64,000 bases of DNA from Pandoraea pneumonica (GTDB taxonomy: Bacteria; Pseudomonadota; Gammaproteobacteria; Burkholderiales; Burkholderiaceae), in NCBI RefSeq assembly GCF_902459645.1, contig NZ_CABPSK010000001.1, forward strand, positions 1,798,001 through 1,862,000. Reading direction: 5' to 3'. A model generated the notes under the pieces. That model saw only the letters and a program-made list of their open reading frames with translations, searched no databases and was not told the origin of the DNA. A program made the position numbers and the translations under genes. Of this stretch, positions 55,980 to 63,951 are shown one piece after another (position 1 is the stretch's first letter; each line of letters begins with the position of its first letter).

Positions 55980-57755
55980 TCAGGCCTGCACCAGCGGGCC
56001 GGCGTTCTTGAGGTACTGCTCGCGAATCGCCTTCGCAGACCAGTACGCCAGCGCCGCCACCACGCCCGTCGGGTTATAGCCCATGTTCTGCGGGAAAGCC
56101 GAGGCCCCCATGACGAACACGTTCGACACGTCCCAGCTTTGCAGATACCGGTTCACCACGCTGTTCGACGGGTTCGTCCCCATGATGGCGCCGCCGGTCG
56201 TGTGCGTGCTCTGGTAGACGCGCGTGTCGTAGTGGCTGCCCTTCTTGCGAATCGCCCGGAACACCTTCTCAGGGTTCATCGCCCGGCCCACTTCCTCCAT
56301 GCGGTCGCCCATGTAGCCGAGCATGTTGTATTCGTTGTCGTGCCAGTCGAAGGTCATGCGCAGCAGCGGAATGCCGTACGCATCCTTATACGTCGGATCG
56401 AGATCGAGATAAGCATCTTGATACGACATGACCGAGCCCGAAATGCCGATGGTCATGTAACGCTGATACGCGTCCGCGATCCCGGCCTTCCACTTGCTGC
56501 CCCACGACGGCGTGCCCGGCACGGTCGGGGTCATCTTGATCGGGCGCCCGCCGTAGCGGATGTGACGAATGCTCGCACCGCCGAGGAAGCCCAGCGGGCC
56601 GTGATCGAACTGGTCGCCGTTGAGGTCGTCCATCGACACCCCGCCCGCGCCCGTGCCAACGAACGGGTTCAACTGCGTGCCCTTGGGCAGCAGCACGTTG
56701 ACCGCGCCATTCATCTGGTACGCATAGTTCTTGCCGACCACACCCTCGCCCGTCTTCGGATCGTAGGGCTTGCCGATGCCCGAGAGCAGCAGCAGCCGCA
56801 CGTTGTGCATCTGATACGCGGCCATGATCACGATATCGGCCGGTTGCTCGACCTCGCGGCCTTGCGCGTCGATGTACGTCACGCCCGTGGCCTTCTTGCC
56901 GTCGCTATCGAGATTGACCTTGGTGACGTACGAGTGCGTACGCAATTCGAAATTCGGCTTCTTGAGCAGCACCGGCAGGATGGTGGTCTGCGGCGAGGCC
57001 TTCGAATACATGTAGCAGCCGTAGTTCTCGCAGAAGCCGCAGAAGTTGCACGGCCCGAGGCGCACGCCGTACGGGTTGGTATAAGGCTGCGAGGTATTCG
57101 CCGCCGGCGCCGGATACGGATTGAAACCGACGTCGCGGGCCGCCTTCTCGAACAGCGTCGCGCCGTAGGTGTTTTGCAGCGGCGGCGTCGGAAACTCGCT
57201 GGAGCGTGCACCTTCGCGCGGGTTACCGCCGGGCACGATCTTGCCGTTCAAATTCCCTGCCTTGCCCGAGGTGCCGAACACCTTTTCGGCAAAGTCGAAA
57301 TGCGGCTCCAGTTCTTCGTAGCTCACGCCGAAGTCCTGAATCGTCATGCCCTCGGGGATGAACTTCTTGCCGTAGCGCTCTTCGTAATGGCTGCGCAGTT
57401 TGAGCTCTTCGGGAAGGATGCGGTAGTGCATGCCGTTCCAGTGAAAGCCTGCACCGCCCACGCCGTTGCCCAGCAGGAACGAGCCGTTCTGCCGATACGG
57501 CACGGCGAGGTCGTCCGGTGCATGGCGAATCGTGACGGTTTCGCGGGCCAGTTCCTGAAACAGCTTGCCGCGCACCGAGTATTCGAGCTCGTCGATGACC
57601 TTCGGGTACTGCGCATCGGTGGGGGTGTCGCGCATCGCGCCACGCTCGAGCGCCACCACGTTCAGCCCGGCATCGGTGAGTTCCTGGCCGAGAATCGCCC
57701 CGGTCCAGCCGAAGCCCACGATGACGGCGTCGACCTTATCTTTCTTGATCGCCAT
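55980..57755 (-). CDS. GMC-family FAD dehydrogenase, gluconate/glucose dehydrogenase large subunit type
   Basis: A 591-residue flavoprotein. The FAD dinucleotide motif is VIVGFGWTG (12-19), and GNGVGGAGFHWNG is the family's flavin-contact block. Four cysteines at 236, 239, 242 and 247 (CNFCGFCENYGC) probably bind a 3Fe-4S or similar cluster between flavin and heme. The C-terminal HTTGGAIMGTNPSNSVVN carries the catalytic His and Asn region. It has no signal peptide and probably crosses the membrane together with the Tat-targeted small subunit. Gene order (small, flavin, cytochrome) matches the Burkholderia cepacia FAD-glucose dehydrogenase complex; gluconate or another polyol is also possible. 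Confidence 0.93.
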   Translation of the reverse strand: MAIKKDKVDAVIVGFGWTGAILGQELTDAGLNVVALERGAMRDTPTDAQYPKVIDELEYSVRGKLFQELARETVTIRHAPDDLAVPYRQNGSFLLGNGVGGAGFHWNGMHYRILPEELKLRSHYEERYGKKFIPEGMTIQDFGVSYEELEPHFDFAEKVFGTSGKAGNLNGKIVPGGNPREGARSSEFPTPPLQNTYGATLFEKAARDVGFNPYPAPAANTSQPYTNPYGVRLGPCNFCGFCENYGCYMYSKASPQTTILPVLLKKPNFELRTHSYVTKVNLDSDGKKATGVTYIDAQGREVEQPADIVIMAAYQMHNVRLLLLSGIGKPYDPKTGEGVVGKNYAYQMNGAVNVLLPKGTQLNPFVGTGAGGVSMDDLNGDQFDHGPLGFLGGASIRHIRYGGRPIKMTPTVPGTPSWGSKWKAGIADAYQRYMTIGISGSVMSYQDAYLDLDPTYKDAYGIPLLRMTFDWHDNEYNMLGYMGDRMEEVGRAMNPEKVFRAIRKKGSHYDTRVYQSTHTTGGAIMGTNPSNSVVNRYLQSWDVSNVFVMGASAFPQNMGYNPTGVVAALAYWSAKAIREQYLKNAGPLVQA

Positions 57756-57758
57756 GGC

Positions 57759-58481
57759 TTAACCCCGCTTTCCGGAAATCGACACAGGCCCGTACGGGTA
57801 CTTGACGTTGGGTTGGTCGGCCCAGTCCATGAAGTCGGCGCGTGCGCCGGGAAAGCCCACGAGCTTCCAGCCCACCATGTCCTTGTTGCCCCCGTGAATC
57901 GGGTCGGACAGGAAGCCTTCCTTGGTGTTGGCCAGCAGATACGAGAAGAAAGTGCGCGCAGGCACGCTGTCGAACTCGACCTTGGCGTGTTCCATATCGC
58001 CGAGCACCGTCTCTTGCGTCGCGTGATCGAGGTCGGCAAATGCCTTGTTGTACTGCTTCTTGCAGTACGCGTCGCACGCGGCGATGCCGTGGCGATAGAT
58101 GTCGCGCGGGGCAAGACTGAGTTGATAGCCCAACTCGGGCGGCTGATCCGTATGGAACGGGCCCTGCATATACCAGAGCTTGCCGTGGCCAAACGGCGTT
58201 TCCATCTGACGGTCGATGAACTGCGGCACGTCGGCTTGCAACGCGCCGGGTCCGAGATCGTCCGCAGGAATCAGACGGTCGACGGCAGCACTGACGAAGC
58301 GCCACTCGTCGGCGGTGAAGTACTTGGGCTCGTAGGGGGTGTTCGAAGCAGCGGGCGTAGCAGGCTTGTCGCTGCTACAGGCGGACTGAGTGAGTGTCGC
58401 ACCGGTGGCGAGTGTCGTGGCAGGCACGATCGCCAGCACCTGACGCAAGAAGCGCCGGCGCGGTTCCTTGTCCTGTGACAT
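57759..58481 (-). CDS. Gluconate 2-dehydrogenase subunit 3-family protein (Tat-exported)
   Basis: A 240-residue small subunit. It starts with a twin-arginine signal (RRRFLRQVLAIVPATTLATG) followed by a hydrophobic stretch and a Cys (SACSS) that may be a lipid site. The body has the subunit 3 pattern YFTADEWRFVSAAVDRLIPADD, then LGYQLSLAPRDIYRHGI. It would chaperone the flavoprotein through the Tat system. It is first in the operon, and a TTGCCA-17-TAGAAT promoter lies 115 bases upstream. The next gene starts three bases after its stop. Confidence 0.92.
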   Translation of the reverse strand: MSQDKEPRRRFLRQVLAIVPATTLATGATLTQSACSSDKPATPAASNTPYEPKYFTADEWRFVSAAVDRLIPADDLGPGALQADVPQFIDRQMETPFGHGKLWYMQGPFHTDQPPELGYQLSLAPRDIYRHGIAACDAYCKKQYNKAFADLDHATQETVLGDMEHAKVEFDSVPARTFFSYLLANTKEGFLSDPIHGGNKDMVGWKLVGFPGARADFMDWADQPNVKYPYGPVSISGKRG

Positions 58482-58595
58482 GGAGTTCTCCGTTTTTGTG
58501 GGGACGAATCACGCATGACAGTCAAGCGGTGGCTCGCCATGCGTGAAGAAAACCTGACAGGCTATTCACCTCGCGTAGCGCTTATGACGCGGGTC

Positions 58596-58624
58596 ATTCT
58601 ACCCACAAGCTACGTACATGGCAA
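58596..58624 (-). promoter_or_regulatory. Promoter of the dehydrogenase operon
   Basis: On the minus strand TTGCCA (58619-58624) and TAGAAT (58596-58601) are separated by exactly 17 bases and point to the small subunit gene. Confidence 0.7.
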
Positions 58625-58636
58625 AGCAAGAGACTA

Positions 58637-58653
58637 TTGCGCAAAACGCGCAA
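58637..58653. promoter_or_regulatory. Inverted repeat just upstream of the dehydrogenase promoter
   Basis: TTGCGC-AAAAC-GCGCAA has perfect 6-base arms and ends 13 bases upstream of the -35 box, a suitable place for an activator. Confidence 0.45.
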
Positions 58654-58714
58654 CATATTGATTAGAAAGGCTTGCAAATAATTAAAATATTTACTATTAC
58701 GCGCGAGGAACGTG

Positions 58715-58743
58715 TTTTGCGCCGCGAAACATGCGGCGCTTTT
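58715..58743 (+). terminator. T-flanked hairpin in the dehydrogenase upstream region
   Basis: GCGCCGC and GCGGCGC form a perfect 7-base-pair stem over GAAACAT, with TTTT on both sides in the plus direction. No plus-strand gene ends here, so the transcript it serves is unclear. Confidence 0.4.
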
Positions 58744-58768
58744 ACACACAATGGTGTCGCAAAAATGA

Positions 58769-58800
58769 CAACGCGCGCCGGGTTGGGCGCGCGTTGTTTT
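58769..58800. terminator. Terminator candidate downstream of the 672-residue protein gene
   Basis: CAACGCGCGCC and GGCGCGCGTTG pair over 11 bases with a six-base loop. On the minus strand TCA then five T follow, suiting the gene ending at 58848; on the plus strand TTTT follows. Confidence 0.6.
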
Positions 58801-58847
58801 GCGAGATGTGAGATCTCAACCGAACTTATCGAGACTGCCGAATCGCG

Positions 58848-60866
58848 TTACGGCGCTACTCGAATGCCGCCGTTCATGCCGCGTTTTGATGCCGGGACGA
58901 CCAGCGCTTTATAGGCAACATCGACTGGGTCGACACGCTGCACCGCCGCTAGCATGCACTGCGGAAGATCATCGCCCGACTGGCACCGATTGAGCTCCTC
59001 GAACAAGGCTTCACTGAAATCGCTCCAAACCATCGCCGATGCCACGTCCTTAATTCGCTTCTGCAAAGGACCGGCGGCAATGGTTTCGGCCCAGTCTCGC
59101 AGCACTTCCAGACGAATCGCGATCGCGCAGATCACAGATTTTCCTGGGGAGTACGACGGTTCGATTTCATCCAGCGTGCGCTCGAACCCAACGCGCCGCT
59201 GCCCTGTCGTCGTATTTAACGGATCCGCCTTGGCCTGCAACAGATTCGTCGCAATGCGGCAAGCCCGTGCGGCGATCTCTTTCGCCCGAGCCGATTCGGG
59301 ATCAAATGACGATTCGAGGGTTTGCACAATCTCGTCCCGCGTCGGCGTGTTGTCCCAAACAGCGGCAAGAGGTTCACACCAAGCCGAAATCCATTCGTGC
59401 GTCTCGCGCTGCTCCGTCGAAAGCTGCCCTTTGACCAGATGGCCAAAGCGGTCGTCAGGCGGCAGGGATGACTTGCGTAACGGTGGTGCCGGGGGTGTCT
59501 TGCGTCGCGGCGATGGCGGCTCGGCCAAACGCTCGTCGGAACCGATGCTGGAACTGCTTTCACCGCCGTCTGGATGCTCCATCTCAAAGCCGTATTCCAC
59601 CTTATGCACTTGGGTCTGACTTTTGCCGAACGACGTCATGTCGTATCGGTCTGCCTCGGGCAGGTCGTTGCCGTCGGTACTCCAACGTCGCACACGGAGG
59701 TCATTCGCCAGCAACTCTGGTGTCGATTGACGCCTTTCCGGCCACGCCCCAAAAGCTGCAACCGCTTCGTCTTCGAACTGCTCGTCATCGGGCAGCAGGC
59801 GTACCGGGTCGGGCACGTCGTGCCGGTCGTACCTATCGTCAAGGGCTTTCAACAGCGATTCCGCCTCATCCTTCTGGCGCATGAGGTCGCGTGCGCGTGC
59901 CAGCACCCATTGCTTGCCATGACCATCGCCTTCATACGCCGACGCATCGACACTAAGGAAACTGTTGCCCGGACAACCGAAGCCTCGCTCGCGTAACGTG
60001 TCCAATGTGACGGTGGCAGATGCCGGCAGGCCGAGCAACAACGCGAGACTGGCAGCCTCACTCCGCGCTCGCCGTTGCTTGCTATCCAATACGGAGTGCG
60101 TCGTTGCGGGCTTAAGCACGTACTGATCGCCCCGGCGCGCCAATCGCAACGGCACCGACGCCCCGCCTTTTAGGCGCTCTCGTTGCGCAACGGACGTCAA
60201 CTCGTTGAGCACCTTGACCTCGGCGAGCTCGCGATCGAGCATGGCCAGCCGGTTGCCTAACGAGATATGTGTCGTTTTGCGTGTCGCATCGCAAAGCTTG
60301 GTCAAATGTTGCCGAATTCGCTCGCCCTCGCCCCGGCTTTCGGCATCCCCGGCTTGTGTCCCCCGCGCATCGGCGGCGCTCGCCGCCTGGCGCAATGCAC
60401 CGATGGCATCTAACTGAACGCGATACGCGCCCATGCCGAACCCGCGCAAATGCGTCGTGTTGGCAGGCTTGTTTTTGCTCGCGTCGAGCAGCGTGTTACG
60501 GCGTTCGGCTTCAAACATCCGTACCCCGCTCTCGAAACGTATGACGCTATCGCGCCATGCACCGACTGCGTCGCGGACCGTGTTCGATACGAACGCATCG
60601 GCTTTGACGTCCTCCGCAGCCTTGCATTGCGCGCTGCTCGCTTTTGCCCACTCGCAAAACGGAACGCAAACGTTACCTTGCGGCGTGCGATACGTTCGCT
60701 CCGGGTACCGGGACCACGCCTTGCCCAGCGCCTTCGACGGCAGTTGAACGACGGCACTGAAGTCTCCGGCCAACGAATCGCAATCGTCGAACGGGCGTTG
60801 CACATGCCGCAACAAGACGGGGGTCGATGCGCTGGGCTGCCCGGCACGCGATAAGCGTTCACTCAT
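58848..60866 (-). CDS. Protein of unknown family with effector-like features
   Basis: A 672-residue soluble protein with no signal peptide or membrane helix; I do not recognise its family. AAGGAG lies 8 bases before the ATG. The N-terminus is polar and Ser-rich. Residues about 235-285 (PLRLARRGDQYVLKP, then RSEAASLALLLGLP) vaguely recall the Lys/Glu pair of the N-lobe of atypical kinases such as HipA, but no clear catalytic loop follows. Near 449-471 is a Pro-rich stretch with PxxPxR and KxxPxxP patterns, the form bound by eukaryotic SH3 domains, next to an acidic Ser-rich patch. The C-terminal 190 residues look helical. The gene stands alone. A host-directed effector is possible; I see no secretion gene nearby and no hrpII box. 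Confidence 0.6.
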   Translation of the reverse strand: MSERLSRAGQPSASTPVLLRHVQRPFDDCDSLAGDFSAVVQLPSKALGKAWSRYPERTYRTPQGNVCVPFCEWAKASSAQCKAAEDVKADAFVSNTVRDAVGAWRDSVIRFESGVRMFEAERRNTLLDASKNKPANTTHLRGFGMGAYRVQLDAIGALRQAASAADARGTQAGDAESRGEGERIRQHLTKLCDATRKTTHISLGNRLAMLDRELAEVKVLNELTSVAQRERLKGGASVPLRLARRGDQYVLKPATTHSVLDSKQRRARSEAASLALLLGLPASATVTLDTLRERGFGCPGNSFLSVDASAYEGDGHGKQWVLARARDLMRQKDEAESLLKALDDRYDRHDVPDPVRLLPDDEQFEDEAVAAFGAWPERRQSTPELLANDLRVRRWSTDGNDLPEADRYDMTSFGKSQTQVHKVEYGFEMEHPDGGESSSSIGSDERLAEPPSPRRKTPPAPPLRKSSLPPDDRFGHLVKGQLSTEQRETHEWISAWCEPLAAVWDNTPTRDEIVQTLESSFDPESARAKEIAARACRIATNLLQAKADPLNTTTGQRRVGFERTLDEIEPSYSPGKSVICAIAIRLEVLRDWAETIAAGPLQKRIKDVASAMVWSDFSEALFEELNRCQSGDDLPQCMLAAVQRVDPVDVAYKALVVPASKRGMNGGIRVAP

Positions 60867-61004
60867 GAATAAGTCTCCTTGTCATCCGACCGAAGGGCCG
60901 TCATGGCACGGGAGACTAAATGTCTTCGCAAGCGCGGAATATCGTCTCAGGCCGCGGACTTCTGTATTGCGGAAGCCCGGGAGGTAACACCTTAGGACAA
61001 GCGC

Positions 61005-61026
61005 GGCGGCGCGTAGATACGCCGCC
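61005..61026 (-). terminator. Hairpin downstream of the XRE-type regulator gene
   Basis: GGCGGCG (61005-61011) and CGCCGCC (61020-61026) pair around a short loop that itself contains CGTA/TACG. It begins 13 bases after the regulator stop and lacks a T-run. Confidence 0.35.
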
Positions 61027-61038
61027 GGATTACGTCGA

Positions 61039-62097
61039 TCAGAACCGGGCGAGCAACTGACTCAGCAGCGCCGCCCCTTCTTTGCCTTTGGCGGAATCGG
61101 CCCAAAGCCGGTCGATCATCGCGCGGTACATGCCCACGCCGTCGGGCGACGTGGTGATCGTGGCAATCCCGGTGCGCAGGTTCGGCAACTCACCGAGCCG
61201 GAACGGCGATACCGCGACGTACGCCTCGCCCTCCGCTTCGAAGATCTGAAACGACTCGTTGGGCATGTTGTCGCTCACGATGCCGATCTGCACGCCCGAC
61301 GTATCCGCTTCGAGAAACTCGATGATGCGCATCACTTCGCGGCGCGCCGCCATCTTGCGCTCCAGTTGCACGCCCGGTGGCAAGCCCAGCCGCCCAACCA
61401 GCCCGTGATGCAGAAACTGCTCGATCTGACGCAGCCCGATCAGGCTCGTGACTGCCAGACGATGCCGCGAAAAACTCGCTTTACGCTCTTGCAGAATGCC
61501 CAGCACCCGGTCGATCGTCGTGGCCCAGTGCTTGTCGGCGAGTCGCGGCGGAATGCTCTCTTCGAGCATATGACGCAACCACACGTCGTAATCGCTCGAC
61601 GTCAGCAAAAAGGAAATCGGGTCGAAATGCGCGACGATGCGCTCGGAACGGCCCTCCAACTGACGCATGCGCTCGAAGTAGCTCACCGCCGAGTCGTGAT
61701 ATTCCACTTCCACACCCAGCAGGTTTGCCAGCGACACCCCTAACAACGCCGCCAGCCGCTCCAGTGTGTCGATCTTCACGATCTCGCCGCGTTCGAGCTT
61801 GTAGATGGCCGCGCGCGAAATGTCGAGCCGCTCGGCAACGTCCTCACTGCGCAGTTCGGCCGCCAGCCGGTAGGCGCGCAGGCGTTCGCCAATCGCTCGA
61901 AAATTGAAGCGCGCGCCTCTTGGCGCCCGGGATGTCGTCGCAGATCGGTTCAAATCTCCCCCTGTTGGAATTCGTCGCTGCCGCACGCGCGCTCGCGCCC
62001 CGCGACATCGTGCCGGGATTATACCGACGCCCTCCGCCCGCGCACTCTCCCCGCCCGACTTCCCGCACTCATCGTCTCTCGCCATCTCACGCCACAT
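61039..62097 (-). CDS. XRE-type helix-turn-helix regulator with a large C-terminal domain
   Basis: Up to 352 residues. A Cro/C1-type helix-turn-helix lies at about 70-125 (AIGERLRAYRLAAELRSEDVAERL, then SRAAIYKLERGEIVKIDTLERLAALLGV). A large C-terminal domain of about 220 residues follows, of a kind I do not recognise. The N-terminal 60 residues are polar, Arg-rich and probably not translated. An in-frame TTG at 61953 with AGGGGG four bases upstream would give 304 residues, and a TATAAT at 62018-62023 on the minus strand fits that start. A GTCTA-N6-TAGAC palindrome lies 14 bases upstream of the first ATG, and two more lie near 63.5 and 63.85 kb, so this is the likely protein that binds them, possibly controlling itself. 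It is divergent from the porin gene. Confidence 0.85.
   Translation of the reverse strand: MWREMARDDECGKSGGESARAEGVGIIPARCRGARARVRQRRIPTGGDLNRSATTSRAPRGARFNFRAIGERLRAYRLAAELRSEDVAERLDISRAAIYKLERGEIVKIDTLERLAALLGVSLANLLGVEVEYHDSAVSYFERMRQLEGRSERIVAHFDPISFLLTSSDYDVWLRHMLEESIPPRLADKHWATTIDRVLGILQERKASFSRHRLAVTSLIGLRQIEQFLHHGLVGRLGLPPGVQLERKMAARREVMRIIEFLEADTSGVQIGIVSDNMPNESFQIFEAEGEAYVAVSPFRLGELPNLRTGIATITTSPDGVGMYRAMIDRLWADSAKGKEGAALLSQLLARF
62018..62023 (-). promoter_or_regulatory. Possible -10 box inside the longest reading of the XRE-type gene
   Basis: A perfect TATAAT on the minus strand, preceded by GG but with a poor -35. If used, translation would start downstream, for example at TTG 61953. 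Confidence 0.35.
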
Positions 62098-62110
62098 TAT
62101 TTTTCCGATT

Positions 62111-62126
62111 GTCTATTTTTTTAGAC
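62111..62126. promoter_or_regulatory. Operator copy 1, form GTCTA-N6-TAGAC
   Basis: GTCTATTTTTTTAGAC. The outer arms equal those of the two copies at 63468 and 63847. It lies between the XRE-type regulator and the porin gene, so it may serve either or both. Confidence 0.65.
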
Positions 62127-62269
62127 ATCGGCACGATGCCGTGCAGGTCTGCCCCACACCACGGGAATGGCCGGAACAAATTGATGTTCAGCGCAATTTT
62201 GGGGATGACCGGGCACGCGGGCAGTGATAGCCTGCGCGCCGTCCAGAAATTTGTACACATAACGAGGGA

Positions 62270-63325
62270 ATGATGAAAACCTGGCACAAGGTGGCTGGCG
62301 CCGCCGCATTGGGCGCGGCAACGCTCGCAACGACGGCCCATGCGCAGTCGAGCGTGAGCTTCTACGGTTTGGCCGACGCCTATGTCGGCTCGGTGAAGAA
62401 CCCGGGCGGGCAAGCCGCGGTCGTGCAGCAAGGCGGCGGCATGACCACGTCGTATTGGGGCATGGCCGGTACGGAAGATCTGGGCGGCGGCAACAGCGCG
62501 CTCTTCGTGCTCGAGAGCTATTTCCAGCCGAACAACGGCACCTACGGCCGTTTTGCTGGCGACAGCTTCTTCTCGCGCAACGCCTACGTCGGCCTGTCGA
62601 ACACCACCGCCGGTACGCTGCGGCTCGGACGCATCACCACGCCGCTGTATCTGGCGACGATCCAGTTCAACCCGTTCAACAACTCGTACACGTTCTCGCC
62701 GATGATCTTCCACACCTACAAGGGTCTGGGGACGCAAGGCGTGGTGGGCGACTCGGCATGGAACAACGCCATCGCGTACACGTCGCCGAGTTATGCAGGC
62801 TTGGCCGGCACGCTGATCTACGCCACGGGTAACAGCGCAACGGACCACAGCGCCAAGAAGTGGGGCGCCGCCCTCACGTATGGCAACGGCCCGTTCGGCG
62901 TGGCGGTGAACTATCAATACGTGAACTTCAGCAACACCGCGGGAGACTTCGGTACGCAGTTGCCTGGCGTGACGGGGCTTGCCAACCAGAACACGGCACA
63001 GATCGGCCTCTCGTACGACTTCACCGTCGTGAAGCTGTTTGCGCAGTACATGCTCGTCGCCAGTCAGGCGGCCAGTGGCAATTTCCACAGCAACACGGGG
63101 CAGTTCGGCGCCTCGGTGCCGCTCGGTCGCGGCAGCGTGCTCGCGTCGGTCGCCTACACCGGCTCGAACGGCTCGGGCGACAACCAGCGCCGCACCACGT
63201 GGGCACTCGGCTACGACTACCCGCTCTCCAAGCGCACCGACATTTACGCCGCCTACAAGTACGATCACATGAGCGACTTGTCGACCGGCCAGACGTACGG
63301 CGCCGGCCTGCGAATGAAGTTCTAA
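62270..63325 (+). CDS. Gram-negative trimeric porin (Burkholderiales type)
   Basis: A 351-residue outer-membrane porin. The signal peptide ends at TTAHA before QSSVSFYGLADAYV, the classic first strand. Then comes YWGMAGTEDLGGGNSALFVLE, the first-turn motif of this family, and the C-terminal strand ends in Phe (GAGLRMKF), which is needed for BAM-dependent insertion. The 16-strand barrel lets small solutes cross. Two ATGs are adjacent (62270 and 62273); the second has better spacing from GAGG. Operator copy 1 lies 144 bases upstream, between this gene and the divergent regulator. Confidence 0.95.
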   Translation: MMKTWHKVAGAAALGAATLATTAHAQSSVSFYGLADAYVGSVKNPGGQAAVVQQGGGMTTSYWGMAGTEDLGGGNSALFVLESYFQPNNGTYGRFAGDSFFSRNAYVGLSNTTAGTLRLGRITTPLYLATIQFNPFNNSYTFSPMIFHTYKGLGTQGVVGDSAWNNAIAYTSPSYAGLAGTLIYATGNSATDHSAKKWGAALTYGNGPFGVAVNYQYVNFSNTAGDFGTQLPGVTGLANQNTAQIGLSYDFTVVKLFAQYMLVASQAASGNFHSNTGQFGASVPLGRGSVLASVAYTGSNGSGDNQRRTTWALGYDYPLSKRTDIYAAYKYDHMSDLSTGQTYGAGLRMKF

Positions 63326-63366
63326 GCCTTATCAGACGTTATCGGGTGTGCCCCCGCACACTCGCC

Positions 63367-63406
63367 CTGCGCGACGGTATCCCCCGCTACAACCGCCGTC
63401 GCGCAG
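63367..63406 (+). terminator. Stem-loop downstream of the porin gene
   Basis: CTGCGCGACGG (63367-63377) and CCGTCGCGCAG (63396-63406) are perfect 11-base arms 42 bases after the porin stop. The T-run is poor (TCCTTCG). Confidence 0.55.
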
Positions 63407-63467
63407 TCCTTCGACTCAGGGTTTGACCCAATAATTTTCACCTTGCCGGACCCCTTGGGTTCGTTTA

Positions 63468-63483
63468 GTCTAAATATTTAGAC
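63468..63483. promoter_or_regulatory. Operator copy 2, perfect 16-bp palindrome
   Basis: GTCTAAATATTTAGAC is fully self-complementary and lies 4 bases before the ribosome site of the small gene at 63498. It probably covers the transcription start. Confidence 0.8.
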
Positions 63484-63497
63484 AAATGGAGCGCATG

Positions 63498-63821
63498 ATG
63501 GATCTGAAGCTTGCTTGTGCCTGGTTGCAGCGCGACACGGTTGGTTTGTCCGACATCGAAGACTTCGCCGAGCGCTGCCTGAACGCGTCGCGCACCCCCA
63601 CGCGTGAATCGGCTGCGCTGCTGTTGCTCGCGCAGGCGGCACAGGCTTTTGCAGAAAGGCAGTCCGGCATTGCGACGAGCAGCGAAACGTTGCAGGCGTT
63701 TCTCACCCGCAGCAAAGCCTCCGCCACCATGCTGCGCGAGGCCGCCGACGCGTCCGACGCCCACTTTCTCGCCACCCTCAACGACTTCGCTGCGCAGTTC
63801 ACCAGCGATGTCTATGTGTGA
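63498..63821 (+). CDS. Small helical protein of unknown function under a palindromic operator
   Basis: A 107-residue soluble protein that looks wholly helical and acidic to neutral, with repeated Ala/Leu-rich amphipathic stretches (AALLLLAQAAQAFAE, SSETLQAFLTRSKASATML). I do not recognise a family. The start is set at the second of two adjacent in-frame ATGs near the ribosome site, with GGAG six bases upstream; an ATG at 63486 overlaps that site. Identical 16-base palindromes lie just before (63468) and just after it (63847). The next gene starts 130 bases downstream. Confidence 0.72.
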   Translation: MDLKLACAWLQRDTVGLSDIEDFAERCLNASRTPTRESAALLLLAQAAQAFAERQSGIATSSETLQAFLTRSKASATMLREAADASDAHFLATLNDFAAQFTSDVYV

Positions 63822-63846
63822 GTCGAGGCATTTTTTTCTCGCATTC

Positions 63847-63862
63847 GTCTAAATATTTAGAC
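63847..63862. promoter_or_regulatory. Operator copy 3, identical to copy 2
   Basis: GTCTAAATATTTAGAC, 25 bases after the stop of the small gene and 89 bases before the next start. It lies in a promoter-like A+T-rich patch. Confidence 0.8.
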
Positions 63863-63951
63863 AATTTGACGATGACTGGCGGTAGTGGCGGCGGCGCGGC
63901 CTTGCGCTTGCAGGCGCATTCGATCACTCGCCGCCCCCACAGGACACGACC

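Noticed and set aside
56139-58478. A 779-codon open frame on the plus strand
   Set aside because: It is antisense to the flavoprotein and small subunit genes of the dehydrogenase operon; its His/Arg/Ala-rich translation has no domain.
58672-58914. An 80-codon plus-strand frame in the dehydrogenase upstream gap
   Set aside because: It runs through two hairpins, lacks a ribosome site, and overlaps the end of the 672-residue gene on the other strand.
60867-61010. hrpII-type box (TTCG-N16-TTCG) upstream of the effector-like gene
   Set aside because: Only one TTCG in the right orientation was found; the required second copy at 16 bases is missing.
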